64,000 nt of DNA, from positions 1-64,000 of the forward strand of contig NZ_LSHX01000036.1 in NCBI RefSeq assembly GCF_001555965.1, read 5' to 3'. The notes under the pieces were generated by a model. It was given only the letters and a program-made list of their open reading frames with translations, was not told the origin of the DNA and searched no databases. Made by a program: the position numbers and the translations under genes. This DNA comes from Sphingomonas sp. CCH21-G11 (GTDB lineage Bacteria > Pseudomonadota > Alphaproteobacteria > Sphingomonadales > Sphingomonadaceae). Positions 50,749-59,224 of this stretch are shown here, in pieces (position 1 is the first letter of the stretch; every line of letters starts with the position of its first letter).

Positions 50749-51096
50749 ATGGTAACATATATGGAACTGATGGTGCTAAAGGAGTATGAGGACGGGGAAG
50801 GGCAAAGCCCCTTCGGACTCTGGTTCGCCGCGCTGGATGCGGTAGCGGCCGCAAAAGTGGTGGTGGCGCTGAATAAGGTCGAACGGGGCGCGCTTTCCAA
50901 CGTCAAACCGGTGGGAGAGGGCGTCTCGGAATACAGGATCGATTTTGGACCTGGCTATCGTATCTATTTCGGAATGGATGGCCAAACCCTCGTCATCCTC
51001 CTGAGCGGCGGGACGAAGAAACGCCAGCAGCGTGATATCGACGCCGCCAAGTCGCTGTGGGCGGATTACAAGGCGCGGAAGAAAGGAAGATCGTGA
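50749..51096 (+). CDS. RelE/HigB-type addiction toxin
   Basis: A 115-residue toxin of the phage-derived Gp49/HigB-like killer family: SPFGLWFAALDAVAAAKVVVALNKVERG, then EYRIDFGPGYRIYFG and ILLSGGTKKRQQRDI. The start may be 50749 or the ATG at 50761. TGATG overlap with the antitoxin gene gives the usual toxin-first order. It likely cleaves mRNA at ribosomes and stabilises the plasmid. Confidence 0.85.
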   Translation: MVTYMELMVLKEYEDGEGQSPFGLWFAALDAVAAAKVVVALNKVERGALSNVKPVGEGVSEYRIDFGPGYRIYFGMDGQTLVILLSGGTKKRQQRDIDAAKSLWADYKARKKGRS

Positions 51097-51410
51097 TGGC
51101 TCTCACCCGCAACTTCAAAGACACCGTGCGCGCACGTGTTCAAGCGGACCCAGCGTTTCGCTCAGCACTCCTCACCGAAGCCGTTAACGCCTTCCTCGTC
51201 GGTGACATCGATACGGGTAAGGCGGTCCTGCGCGACTACATCAAGGCGACGGTGGGTTTCGAGGAACTGGCCGAACAAACCGGAAGACCGTCCAAGAGTC
51301 TGATGCGGATGTTCAGCCCGGCGGGGAATCCGGCTGCCGACAACCTGTTTTCGGTCATCAGCACGCTGCAACGAGCATCGGGTGTAACACTGGAAGTTCG
51401 CGCGGCGTGA
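51096..51410 (+). CDS. HigA-type addiction antitoxin
   Basis: A 104-residue antitoxin: ALLTEAVNAFLVGDIDTGKAVLRDYIKATVGFEELA and the HTH region TGRPSKSLMRMFSPAGNPAADNLFSVI are typical of partners of RelE/Gp49 killers. The start at 51096 is fixed by TGATG overlap with the toxin gene. It should repress the shared promoter. Confidence 0.85.
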   Translation: MALTRNFKDTVRARVQADPAFRSALLTEAVNAFLVGDIDTGKAVLRDYIKATVGFEELAEQTGRPSKSLMRMFSPAGNPAADNLFSVISTLQRASGVTLEVRAA

Positions 51411-51456
51411 TTTGAACCCTGAAAGTGGTAACTTTCCTCTTTCGTTCTCATCGGCC

Positions 51457-51927
51457 ATGACTCATAGAATCGTCATGCCGATCGCGCGTGAACATCGCTG
51501 GCTCTATCCGATCGACTGGCGCGAGCTGTCCAACCTCATCCGGTTCCAGCGTGCCAAAGGGCGCTGCGAGCATTGCCGTCGTCCGCACGGCCGCGACGTG
51601 CTGCACCTGGGCGATGGAGTATGGTGGGACGAGGACGCCGCGACCTGGCGCGACGGGCAGGGCAGGGGTCTTCGCCATCTGCCGTCGCCGGACGAGCTGG
51701 CGCGGGCGCAACCGGGTCTCGCCGGCATCGACCCGCCCGCTTATCTTCGGATCACGCGCGTGGTCCTCGCCAGCGCGCACCTAAACCACGATCCCGGCGA
51801 CAACCGGCCGCGCAACCTCGCCGCGCTCTGTCAGCGCTGCCACATGGTCCACGATGCCACTGAACATCGCCGGCGCCGTTGGCTCAACGCGTTCCGGCTG
51901 CGCGCGATCGGCGACCTGTTCGCCTGA
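51457..51927 (+). CDS. HNH endonuclease-like protein
   Basis: A 156-residue protein with CEHCRRPHGRDVLH, then VLASAHLNHDPGDNRPRNLAALCQRCHMVHD, the CxxC...HLNHDPxDN..N...LCxxCH pattern of HNH nucleases. Common plasmid accessory gene. An upstream in-frame start at 51412 exists, but the family N-terminus fits 51457. Confidence 0.75.
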   Translation: MTHRIVMPIAREHRWLYPIDWRELSNLIRFQRAKGRCEHCRRPHGRDVLHLGDGVWWDEDAATWRDGQGRGLRHLPSPDELARAQPGLAGIDPPAYLRITRVVLASAHLNHDPGDNRPRNLAALCQRCHMVHDATEHRRRRWLNAFRLRAIGDLFA

Positions 51928-51951
51928 CTGCCGGGCCGTAGGACCGGCCCC

Positions 51952-51994
51952 CGGGTTGGGTGGTGGGACAAAAACGCGGCCGTCGAACAGACGG
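51952..51994 (+). repeat. GGTTGGGTGG element B with hairpin
   Basis: GGTTGGGTGGTGGGACAA is followed by hairpin GGCCGTC-GAACA-GACGGCC (51976-51994). It resembles element A at 50583 and lies between converging HNH and recombinase genes, where a terminator would be expected. Confidence 0.55.
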
Positions 51995-52001
51995 CCTCCA
52001 T

Positions 52002-52601
52002 CTAGGCCGGTTGGCTAAGTGAGCTGCGCCCGCCAGGAATATGCCGGTATAGCGTCGATGGCTGCACCCCGATCTGCTGCGCCACTTCCTCCACCGTAAT
52101 AGTCGGATCGGCGAGCATCGCCTTGGCCCGCTTAATCTCGGCCGGCCCCATCGCCGGCTTGCGCCCGCCGCGCCGCCCCAAGGCCCGCGCCTGGGCAAGC
52201 CCGGCATGGGTGCGCTCCAGGGTCAGTTCGCGCTCGAACTCCGCCACGGCCGCGAAGACGTGGAACACCAACCGCCCGCCGGGGCTGGTGGTGTCAATCG
52301 CCTGGGTGAGCACCTTAAGGCCGATCTCGCGCTTGGCGAGATCTTCGGCCGTCTCGACGAGCTGCCGCACCGATCGCGCGAGCCGGTCGAGCTTCCACAC
52401 CGCCAGCGTGTCGCCGGCACGAAGATAGTCGAGCGCAGCTTTCAGCTCCGGCCGATCGCGCTGCGCGCCCGACGCCCTCTCCATGAAAACGCGCTCGCAT
52501 CCGGCTTGCCGTAGCGCCTCGATTTGTAGGGCAGGGGACTGGTCCCTGGTGGACACGCGCGCATAGCCGACGAGCAAGGGGCTTCTCCGAAAACTCGACA
52601 C
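52002..52601 (-). CDS. Serine recombinase (resolvase/invertase family)
   Basis: A 199-residue recombinase: catalytic Ser in GYARVSTRDQSPALQ, KLDRLARSVRQLV, EFERELTLERTHAGL and a C-terminal HTH (ITVEEVAQQIGVQPSTLYRHI). It was divergent from the recombinase at 55.8 kb before the TniA/TniB element entered the space between them. Confidence 0.9.
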   Translation of the reverse strand: MSSFRRSPLLVGYARVSTRDQSPALQIEALRQAGCERVFMERASGAQRDRPELKAALDYLRAGDTLAVWKLDRLARSVRQLVETAEDLAKREIGLKVLTQAIDTTSPGGRLVFHVFAAVAEFERELTLERTHAGLAQARALGRRGGRKPAMGPAEIKRAKAMLADPTITVEEVAQQIGVQPSTLYRHIPGGRSSLSQPA

Positions 52602-52670
52602 GACCTAGCCGGATTCCGGAGAAGGAAACAAGGGACGGTTTTCGGAAACTGAACAGGCCGTTTTCGTGAT

Positions 52671-52720
52671 CTGTAAACGCTCGCGCTAAATGGCGGCGTT
52701 CTGATCGCGCTATTTGTCAG
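52671..52720 (+). repeat. Left terminal repeat of the TniA/TniB-type element
   Basis: Begins CTGTAAACGCTCGCGCTAAA and ends GCGCTATTTGTCAG. The tniB stop codon lies inside its inner end. Confidence 0.88.
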
Positions 52721-53595
52721 TTGCCGGGTCCGATGACGAGGCAATCGCGCGCGGCCTGAACGATGTCAGCGGTGACCTCCTCGACGCGGTTGAGGGTCAT
52801 GATCCGCCGCATCTGCGCGAACAGGCGCTCCATGAGCCGGAAGTTGCCGCGCGTGATGCGGATCACGGCTGCCTGCGCTTCGATCGCGTCGAGTTGGGCC
52901 GGGTCGAAGCTGATCCCGAAATCGCCGGCGTGGGTCGCGAGCAGCAGCCGCATTTCGGTCTCGGTAAGCGGTTTGAACTCGTGGACGAAGCCGATCCGCG
53001 AGTAGAGCTGGGCATAGCGGGCGAGGCGCTTCTCCAAGCCCGGCATACCCATCAGGATCAGCCCGAAGCCGTGGCGATCGGCCATGTCGCGGAGATGTTC
53101 GAGCGACTTTATGGTCAGGCGGTCGGCCTCGTCGACGATGACGAGGGGGCAGGCGATGCGGGCGGCGTCATGGGTGATTTCGTCCTGCGAGCCGCCCGCG
53201 ACCGTCAGCCGGGCATAGCCCAGCTTAATGAGGTTGAGGCCCAACACCGCGTCGATCGTCTTGGGCGTGTTGCTGACCGACACGGTGTAGAAGACGGCGC
53301 GGCAGCGAGCGACCTTTTCGCCAAGGAGCGCGGCAATGGGACGGAGCGCGGCATATTCCCCCAGGTCGGGGAAGCTGGAAAACTCGCGCGCCGATCGCGT
53401 CTTTCCGACGCCCGGCCGGCCATGACACACGCCGATATAGCGGTAGTGCGCGCAGGCTTCGGCAAACTCGACGAACCGGGCATGTTCGCGGGTCGCCAGG
53501 AACGGCTGCTCGACCAGGAACTCAATCGTCAGCGGCGTAGAGCCGGAGCCCTCGGTAGGTGGTGGGCCGGGAAGCCGTATCCTCTTGGTCGCCAT
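52717..53595 (-). CDS. tniB: TniB/IstB-like AAA transposition ATPase
   Basis: A 292-residue ATPase: Walker A CHGRPGVGKTRSAREFS, Walker B LVIVDEADRL, sensor region GFGLILMGMPGLEKRL. Such proteins (TniB, MuB, TnsC-like) choose targets and activate the DDE transposase. The start at 53595 has GGAG seven bases upstream and overlaps the transposase gene by 74 bp. Confidence 0.85.
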   Translation of the reverse strand: MATKRIRLPGPPPTEGSGSTPLTIEFLVEQPFLATREHARFVEFAEACAHYRYIGVCHGRPGVGKTRSAREFSSFPDLGEYAALRPIAALLGEKVARCRAVFYTVSVSNTPKTIDAVLGLNLIKLGYARLTVAGGSQDEITHDAARIACPLVIVDEADRLTIKSLEHLRDMADRHGFGLILMGMPGLEKRLARYAQLYSRIGFVHEFKPLTETEMRLLLATHAGDFGISFDPAQLDAIEAQAAVIRITRGNFRLMERLFAQMRRIMTLNRVEEVTADIVQAARDCLVIGPGN

Positions 53596-55000
53596 CGAAG
53601 GTCTCCGTGGGGGCAGGCACCTGCTTGTCGCGCTCCTTCGCGCCGCGCCGGGCGCGCTGGATCGCGCGCAACGACGGGTGCCCAGCGTGCTCGGAGCTGA
53701 GCGCACGGCAGACGAACCGGCCCTGGTGGTAGACGTGGATCTCGGTCAGGTCGCGGGGGTCATAGACCGCCTCGACCTGCTCGCCGACGAAGGCCGCGAG
53801 CGTGGGTTCGACATAGCGCCTGCCCATCAGACGGATGCCGTCGCGCAGCACTTTACGGGGCTTGGGCACGTGCACGAGCAGCATGTCGAGCTGTTCAAGG
53901 CTGTCGGGCATTGCGGGCAGGAACCCGCCCTTCTGCCAGCGCGTGATCGGCGGTTCGCCGGTGCTGCCATGCGGGCGACGATGATAGACGCCGCACACGA
54001 ACGCCTCGAAGCGGGCGCGCAGCTCGTCGAGCGTGAGCACTGGCGCCGACAGCGGCTTGCCCGCGATCAGGTGGCCGGGCAGGTCGGGCAGGAACATGTC
54101 GTTGATGGTGCGGAACAGCCGCTCGATCTTGCCGCGCCCGCGAGGACGCCCCGGCAGCGAATGGATGAGGCGGATTTTGAGGGCGATGCACGCCTGCTCG
54201 ATATGCTCGGAGATGAAATCCGAGCCGTTGTCGACGTAAAGCTGTTCGGGAATGCCGCTGACGATCCATTCGGGATTGGGCTTGCGCCAGATCGCCTGCC
54301 GCAAGGCGAGCGCCGTGTTGAGGGCACTGGGGGCATCGAGGCTGAGGAAGTAACCGGCGATGGCTCGGCTGTGATCGTCAACGATGACGGTCAGCCAAGG
54401 ACGCACCGGGGTTCCGGCATCATCGAGCACGAGAATGTCGAGAACGGTATGATCGGCCTGCCACATCTCGTTCGAGGTCGCGGCTTCGCGCCGATGCACT
54501 AGCTCGTGCTGGTCGCGGTAGACGGCCGGATCGGAGGCTGCGGCGATCTGGCTTGCCGGTATCGCCCTGACGACACGCGCGACGGCCGCATAGCTGGGGG
54601 TTCGGTGTCCATGCGCGATGGCGAGTTCCTGCACCTTTCGGTGAATGGCGGCGACCGGGGGTCGCGGGCGCTTGGTGGCGAGAGTGCGGGTCAGTTCGAC
54701 CAGATGTTCCGGCAGGTGCAGCCTGCCCCGATCGTTGCGCGGCAGACGCGCGAGACCGGCAAGTCCTTCGGCACGGTAGCGCCCGAGCCAGCGCTGCAAC
54801 GTCCGCTCGCTCAGCGTGTCGGTGCGGGCGAGGTCCGCGAGCGGGATGCCATCGGCGAGGTGCGGTTCAAGGACGCGGTAGCGCTCGATCGCCAGCGGCG
54901 GGACAAGCGCCGGATGCGTCACCGCCGACGGTCCGTGTCGCAGGTAAGGAAAACGGAGATTTGCCTGCCCATCGCCATGCGAGTCCGCTCGCGTTGCCAA
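53522..55000 (-). CDS. tniA: TniA/Mu-type DDE transposase
   Basis: A 492-residue transposase. N-terminal HTH (LADLARTDTLSERTLQRWLGRYR) and an rve catalytic core with Asp in MWQADHTVLD, Asp in LYVDNGSDFIS and Glu in RGRGKIERLFRT, then a Mu-transposase C-terminal beta-barrel (RYVEPTLAAFVGEQVEAVYDP). It lies upstream of tniB in the same operon. Confidence 0.88.
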   Translation of the reverse strand: MATRADSHGDGQANLRFPYLRHGPSAVTHPALVPPLAIERYRVLEPHLADGIPLADLARTDTLSERTLQRWLGRYRAEGLAGLARLPRNDRGRLHLPEHLVELTRTLATKRPRPPVAAIHRKVQELAIAHGHRTPSYAAVARVVRAIPASQIAAASDPAVYRDQHELVHRREAATSNEMWQADHTVLDILVLDDAGTPVRPWLTVIVDDHSRAIAGYFLSLDAPSALNTALALRQAIWRKPNPEWIVSGIPEQLYVDNGSDFISEHIEQACIALKIRLIHSLPGRPRGRGKIERLFRTINDMFLPDLPGHLIAGKPLSAPVLTLDELRARFEAFVCGVYHRRPHGSTGEPPITRWQKGGFLPAMPDSLEQLDMLLVHVPKPRKVLRDGIRLMGRRYVEPTLAAFVGEQVEAVYDPRDLTEIHVYHQGRFVCRALSSEHAGHPSLRAIQRARRGAKERDKQVPAPTETFDGDQEDTASRPTTYRGLRLYAADD

Positions 55001-55113
55001 ACCGGCCTGTTCGACGTAAATCTACCCGGTAAAGAAAACTAGGGCAACATAGACCTGCCGATGACGACTTTCTTCCCAAACCGCGCCCGATCGGGGCGCC
55101 ACCGGCCCTACGC

Positions 55114-55686
55114 ATGAAAATCGGTTACGCCCGCGTATCGACCGCCGAGCAGAACCTGGACCTCCAGCGTGATGCGCTGAAGGCTGCCGGCTGCGAGAAG
55201 GTCATCACCGACAAGGCCTCCGGGGCGACTGCCGCTCGCCCTGGATTGGAAAAGGTGAAGGAGCTGCTTCGCGCCGGCGACACACTGGTGGTCTGGCGCC
55301 TCGACAGGCTCGGCCGCTCGCTCCGTGATCTGATCGGATGGATGACCTACCTCGACGAGGAAAAGGTCGGGCTGCTGAGCCTGCACGAGGCGATCGACAC
55401 GACCACCACGTCGGGCAAGCTTACCTTCCACCTGTTCGGGGCATTGGCGGAGTTCGAGCGCAACCTGATCCGCGAGCGGACCCAGGCCGGTCTCACCGCA
55501 GCCCGCGCTCGCGGCAAGAAGGGTGGCCGGCCGGCCGCACTCGGCAAGGACAAGCGCGACCTGGCCGTCAGGCTCTACCACGAGAACACGATGCCGATCG
55601 CCAAGATTTGCTCGATGCTCGGCATCTCCAAGCCAACACTCTACGCCTATGTGCGATCGGCCGAGACCAAGCCGGTAGCCGCGTAG
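55114..55686 (+). CDS. Serine resolvase of the TniA/TniB-type element
   Basis: A 190-residue recombinase inside the terminal repeats: GYARVSTAEQNLDLQRDAL, RLDRLGRSLRDLI, EFERNLIRERTQAGLTAARARG and a C-terminal HTH (PIAKICSMLGISKPTLYAYV). Divergent from tniA; it would resolve cointegrates, as TniR does in Tn5053-like elements. Confidence 0.9.
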   Translation: MKIGYARVSTAEQNLDLQRDALKAAGCEKVITDKASGATAARPGLEKVKELLRAGDTLVVWRLDRLGRSLRDLIGWMTYLDEEKVGLLSLHEAIDTTTTSGKLTFHLFGALAEFERNLIRERTQAGLTAARARGKKGGRPAALGKDKRDLAVRLYHENTMPIAKICSMLGISKPTLYAYVRSAETKPVAA

Positions 55687-55695
55687 CGACGCTCG

Positions 55696-55745
55696 CCGAC
55701 AAATAGCGCGATCAGAATGCCGCCACTTAGCGCGAGCGTTTACAG
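55696..55745 (-). repeat. Right terminal repeat of the TniA/TniB-type element
   Basis: The complement begins CTGTAAACGCTCGCGCTAAG and ends GCGCTATTTGTCGG, differing from the left repeat at three positions. Confidence 0.88.
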
Positions 55746-55804
55746 TGATCTCGGCCGCGATCGGCCCGGCTGTCGCGCAATCGACCGTTTGGGAGACGCA
55801 CGGG

Positions 55805-56374
55805 ATGGGCGATATTCTGGGTTATGCCCGCGTCAGCACCGGCGATCAGGACGTGGCTGGACAGACCATGCGTCTGGAGGAGGCCGGCGCGATCAAGGTG
55901 TTCACCGACGTCATGTCGGGCAAGAGCATGGAGCGGCCCGGTCTGGCCGAACTGATCGCCTATGCCCGCAAGGGCGACACGCTGGCGGTGGTCCGCCTCG
56001 ATCGGCTTGGGCGCTCGCTCGCCGAATTGCTCACCACGGTCGAGACGCTACGCGGCCAGGGCATCGCGCTCCTGAGTCTTGAGGAAAAGATCGACACATC
56101 GTCGGCCGCCGGCGAACTCATCTTCCATGTGTTCGGGGCCATCGCCCATTTCGAGCGGAGACTGATCTCCGAGCGAACCAGGGATGGGATCGCCGCCGCG
56201 CGCGCCAAAGGCAAGTTGCCCGGCCGTCAGCCGCTCGACATGTCCAAGGTACATGCCGCCATCAAACTGGTCGAAGCGAGCATCTCGCCGACAGAAGCAG
56301 CACGACAACTCGGCATCGGCCGATCGACCATCTATCGAGAAATGCGCCGCCTCGGCGTGGAAAGGCCCATCTGA
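55805..56374 (+). CDS. Tn3-type serine resolvase
   Basis: A 189-residue recombinase: GYARVSTGDQDVAGQ, RLDRLGRSLAELLT, HFERRLISERTRDG and a C-terminal HTH (ISPTEAARQLGIGRSTIYREM). It is followed without a gap by a 457-residue gene and then a Tn3-type terminal repeat at 57780, suggesting it belongs to a Tn3 element whose transposase is missing from this window. Confidence 0.88.
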   Translation: MGDILGYARVSTGDQDVAGQTMRLEEAGAIKVFTDVMSGKSMERPGLAELIAYARKGDTLAVVRLDRLGRSLAELLTTVETLRGQGIALLSLEEKIDTSSAAGELIFHVFGAIAHFERRLISERTRDGIAAARAKGKLPGRQPLDMSKVHAAIKLVEASISPTEAARQLGIGRSTIYREMRRLGVERPI

Positions 56375-57748
56375 ATGTCCAGATCGAAATCGGCTCACGA
56401 TCTTTCCGGCCTGATGAAATATGCGGATCGCGCGCCATGGGATGAGGCATTGGCCGAAATGCTGTCCGCGCATCTCGATCCGGCGAGCGAAGCGACCGGA
56501 CTCGAGCCTGACGCCATATTCGAGATAATTGGCGATCACTGGCAAGGGCCGCTATGGGGCTGCGCCTTTGAAGATCTGCTTACGCAGGAACTGGAACCCG
56601 ACGGTCGCAATCTGGTCGATGACTATCTCAAGCGCCGGGGCTGGAACGAAAAGGCGCCGAACAAGGCCTATATGCGCGCGTTACGCGATACGGTCATGTC
56701 GCTCTATGAGGTCAGCGAAGTCGTGCCTGGTCAGTCGATGACCTTGCGCGATCTGCTGCGCGACGTTGCTCCGGTGACGGTGCGCGAACACGGTGCAACC
56801 CAGACCCTGGTCAACTGGGACAAGATCGCCGCAAGGGTTGTCGACGTGAACGGGCGCCATGGCATTTCCGGAGCGCTGTTGCCGTTCAGCGCTGAGGGCG
56901 CCGTGCGAGTGGTCGATGCATTTTCCCGACTTGCCGACGAAACTCAGGACACTGCGGAATTGGACCCGTCCGATCGGGACGCGCTTCTGGGAGCATCGGG
57001 ACCGATGTTCACGAACATGTGGCTGCTCGACTGTCTGGGCAAGGCCATGCCCGGCAGCGCGCCGGATATGGTCAACGCCGACGGCGATGACCTGGTGTTC
57101 CACCGTATCGTTTTTCCGCTGGCGAAAGGCGTGGTCGGCAAGAGCCTGATCCGAAGGCTGAACGCGGCACAATGGCTGGAACCTGCCAGCGACAGTTTCT
57201 GGAACTGGCTGGCACCAGCGACGAAGAACAAGAAGCCGCAAGCGACCAAAGGCAAGCGGGCCTTCGTCACGACCATGGATGACGGCACGCCGGTTTTTGC
57301 CAATGTGGAACTGGCAGGGCGCAAGCTGATCGTCGAGGTAAACAGTGCCGCCCGCGCGGAGCGAGCAATTACCCAGATGGGCGAATGGCTTGGTGATTGC
57401 GTGAGCGCGCCTATGGCCGAAATCCGGACGCTCGATCAGGTTATGGCCGACGATGCCGCCCGCACGCCACAGGACGAGGCGCTGGATATTCCACCGCATG
57501 AAATGGAGCGCATCGTTCACGATATGCTGACCCGTGAATATACGAAAACGCTCGATGAGCCGGTCCCAGCCCTCAGCCACAAGACGCCACGCGTTCTGGC
57601 CTGTACAAAGGCGGGGCGGGTAAAGGTAGCCGACTGGCTCAAATATATCGAAAATGGCGCGGCAAAATCGGGCACCGCCGATCCGATGGGCACCTATGAC
57701 TTTACATGGATGTGGGAAGAACTGGGGCTTAGCGACCTCCGGCGGTAA
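56375..57748 (+). CDS. Large hypothetical protein with ParS/MbcA-like C-terminus
   Basis: A 457-residue acidic protein with no name I can give. The last 90 residues (IPPHEMERIVHDML...PALSHKTPRVLACTKAGRVKVADWL...YDFTWMWEELGL) resemble the MbcA/ParS toxin-binding-type segment seen at the C-terminus of SEC-C-like proteins. The body is helical with two mixed stretches. It starts directly after the resolvase stop and ends 31 bp before the Tn3-type end, so it is transposon cargo. Confidence 0.6.
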   Translation: MSRSKSAHDLSGLMKYADRAPWDEALAEMLSAHLDPASEATGLEPDAIFEIIGDHWQGPLWGCAFEDLLTQELEPDGRNLVDDYLKRRGWNEKAPNKAYMRALRDTVMSLYEVSEVVPGQSMTLRDLLRDVAPVTVREHGATQTLVNWDKIAARVVDVNGRHGISGALLPFSAEGAVRVVDAFSRLADETQDTAELDPSDRDALLGASGPMFTNMWLLDCLGKAMPGSAPDMVNADGDDLVFHRIVFPLAKGVVGKSLIRRLNAAQWLEPASDSFWNWLAPATKNKKPQATKGKRAFVTTMDDGTPVFANVELAGRKLIVEVNSAARAERAITQMGEWLGDCVSAPMAEIRTLDQVMADDAARTPQDEALDIPPHEMERIVHDMLTREYTKTLDEPVPALSHKTPRVLACTKAGRVKVADWLKYIENGAAKSGTADPMGTYDFTWMWEELGLSDLRR

Positions 57749-57779
57749 CGGCCATCATACGGTTCTTGAAATGTTCTCG

Positions 57780-57817
57780 CTTAGCGTTGTCTGGCGTACC
57801 TTCCACGCGATGCCCTC
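57780..57817 (+). repeat. Terminal inverted repeat of a second Tn3-type element
   Basis: Thirty-eight bases starting CTTAGCGTTGTCTGGCG and ending GCCCTC; the complement begins GAGGGC and ends AACGCTAAG. The interior lies left, covering the resolvase and the 457-residue gene. It cuts a merR gene at 57818. Confidence 0.65.
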
Positions 57818-57930
57818 ATATACTCGCCGGCCCCCGCTCGTGCGGGGTGGGGTCGCGACAATGCCGACACGCTCGAAATAGCGGATCGTCTCGATGTTCA
57901 CGCCGGTTCGGCGCGACAACTCGCCGATAG
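57818..57930 (-). pseudogene. MerR-family regulator, internal fragment
   Basis: About 37 codons of a MerR DNA-binding domain (VAIGELSRRTGVNIETIRYF, then PPRTSGGRRVYE). The start codon is missing at the right end and the rest is cut at 57818 by the Tn3-type repeat. Only a scar of a metal-regulated locus remains. Confidence 0.75.
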
Positions 57931-58140
57931 CTACAGCTTGCGCGGCCTTCCACCTGATCAGACGCTTGTTCTGGTCAACGGCAAGCGGCGCCATCGTGGC
58001 GCCACGGTGCAGCTGTCGAACATTCCCTACATCCGCGGCTCGCAAGGGCCGGATCTCGCACGATTCCGTCAATCGCTATTGGGCAGTTGGAGGTTCTGCG
58101 CGACGGCGCATCGGCCAACTACGGCTCCGATGCCATTGCG
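57930..58140 (+). pseudogene. TonB-dependent receptor plug fragment, frameshifted
   Basis: SLRGLPPDQTLVLVNGKRRH through IPYIRGSQGPDLA is a receptor plug segment. After a frameshift near 58062 the match continues as IPSIAIGQLEVLRDGASANY and GSDAIA. No signal peptide or barrel is left. It resembles the plug of the intact receptor at 59.2 kb, so it may derive from a related gene. Confidence 0.75.
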
Positions 58141-58458
58141 TGCGCCGCTCGAGCTTGGGCTTGCGAAGCCGCTCAACCTGGCGGCCTGGCCGGAGTATTG
58201 GCGCGAGACGTGGGAGGTCACGCCCGGGAAGCTTGAGTCCTATCAAGTCGGACCCTTTGCGTCCGTGCTGGATCCCGACACGCCCAGTCCGACGGATCGG
58301 GTCTTCTTGCCCGCCGGATCGAGCGGCTTTGCGGGCTTGGACCCCTCCAAGCAGGCACTTTCTCGCGCAATAACTGGGTAGCCTATGCAGCCTCGAGGGA
58401 GACCTGACGGGCCCTTCGAGAACCGCTCAAGCGCGGGCACCGCCGACGTGACGCTGTT
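58140..58458 (+). other. Unidentified open-frame remnant
   Basis: An open frame up to a stop at 58379-58381 encodes LAAWPEYWRETWEVTPGKLE and PFASVLDPDTPSPTDRVF. I cannot name a family and there is no start signal. It lies between two other gene fragments and is probably a remnant too. Confidence 0.35.
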
Positions 58459-58788
58459 GTGTCCCGGCCCGCTCAACCAGTTGGTGCGATTCTGGTCACC
58501 GGATCGATTAACCTGATCGCCATTGTCGGCATCGATGACCTCGCAGTGATGTTCTCGATTACCTATGGGTGGATGCTTATGCTGAAGCTCGCTCTGTTCT
58601 TCGGGATGCTTGGGCTTGCGGCATTCAATCGGTGGCAGCTCGTGCCGAGCATCAGAGCAATACTGGGTGGCGGGGGGCAGGTAACGGCCGTTTTCCGGCT
58701 GTGGCGGGCGATCATGGCCGAAACGCCGTTAGGTTTTCGTCTTCTCGCCGTCGTGGCGATCCTTCGCACATTGTCGCCGGGCGATTGA
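58459..58788 (+). pseudogene. CopD-like copper-resistance membrane protein, C-terminal fragment
   Basis: About 109 codons: GAILVTGSINLIAIVGIDDL, LMLKLALFFGMLGLAAFNRW and a final helix fit the C-terminal half of CopD-family copper membrane proteins. The N-terminal helices are missing. With the merR fragment it suggests a former metal-resistance locus. Confidence 0.6.
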
Positions 58789-59224
58789 CTGTCAGCGGAG
58801 AGCATCTGTCAGCAGCGACAGCCGCTGCAAGGGACCGACGATATCTAATCGCCGACCACATGTCGCGTGCGAGCGTCGGGGGGCCGAGGCAAATCCCGCT
58901 CCTTAGCTCGTCGCCGCTCGACCAAGTGGAAGTCTCTAGGGCGAGCGTTCGATAAACATGTCGGATCGAGTAATCGGCCCGGAGTGCCGATATGCAGCTG
59001 GCCCCGTCGGCGGTCATCAGATCTCTTCATCGAGGGCGGGGGGGGTATAACCATTTCGCATCGAAGCTACCTCATTAGCATTTGAGGTTAAGCGCCAAGC
59101 GAACTTATGAAAGGACGATGACAGTCCAGATCAGTCTGGCGAGAACAACAGGCTATCGAATGCTAAAGTAAATGCGTGACCGGCTTAGCACACGCATAAA
59201 AAACGATCTCGAGGGGAGGACGTC
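58789..59224. other. Intergenic region upstream of the TonB receptor
   Basis: No gene is supported. It ends with GAGGGGAGGACGTC before the receptor GTG. A G-rich run lies near 59034-59045. A promoter for the receptor operon should be here, but I cannot place it with confidence. Confidence 0.4.

Larger units (their letters stand above)
52672..55744. mobile_element. Mu/TniA-type transposon with 6-bp target duplication
   Basis: Ends TGTAAACG...CGTTTACA lie within 50-bp inverted repeats (47 of 50 identical by eye) and GTGATC flanks both sides (52666-52671 and 55745-55750). It carries an AAA ATPase, a DDE integrase-fold transposase and a serine resolvase. The intact ends and duplication show a recent, simple insertion of 3,073 bp. 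Confidence 0.88.

Noticed and set aside
52602..52671. Tn3 terminal repeat upstream of the recombinase
   Set aside because: The stretch has TTTTCGG motifs but lacks the GGGG...CTAAG form; it is more likely resolvase recognition sequence.
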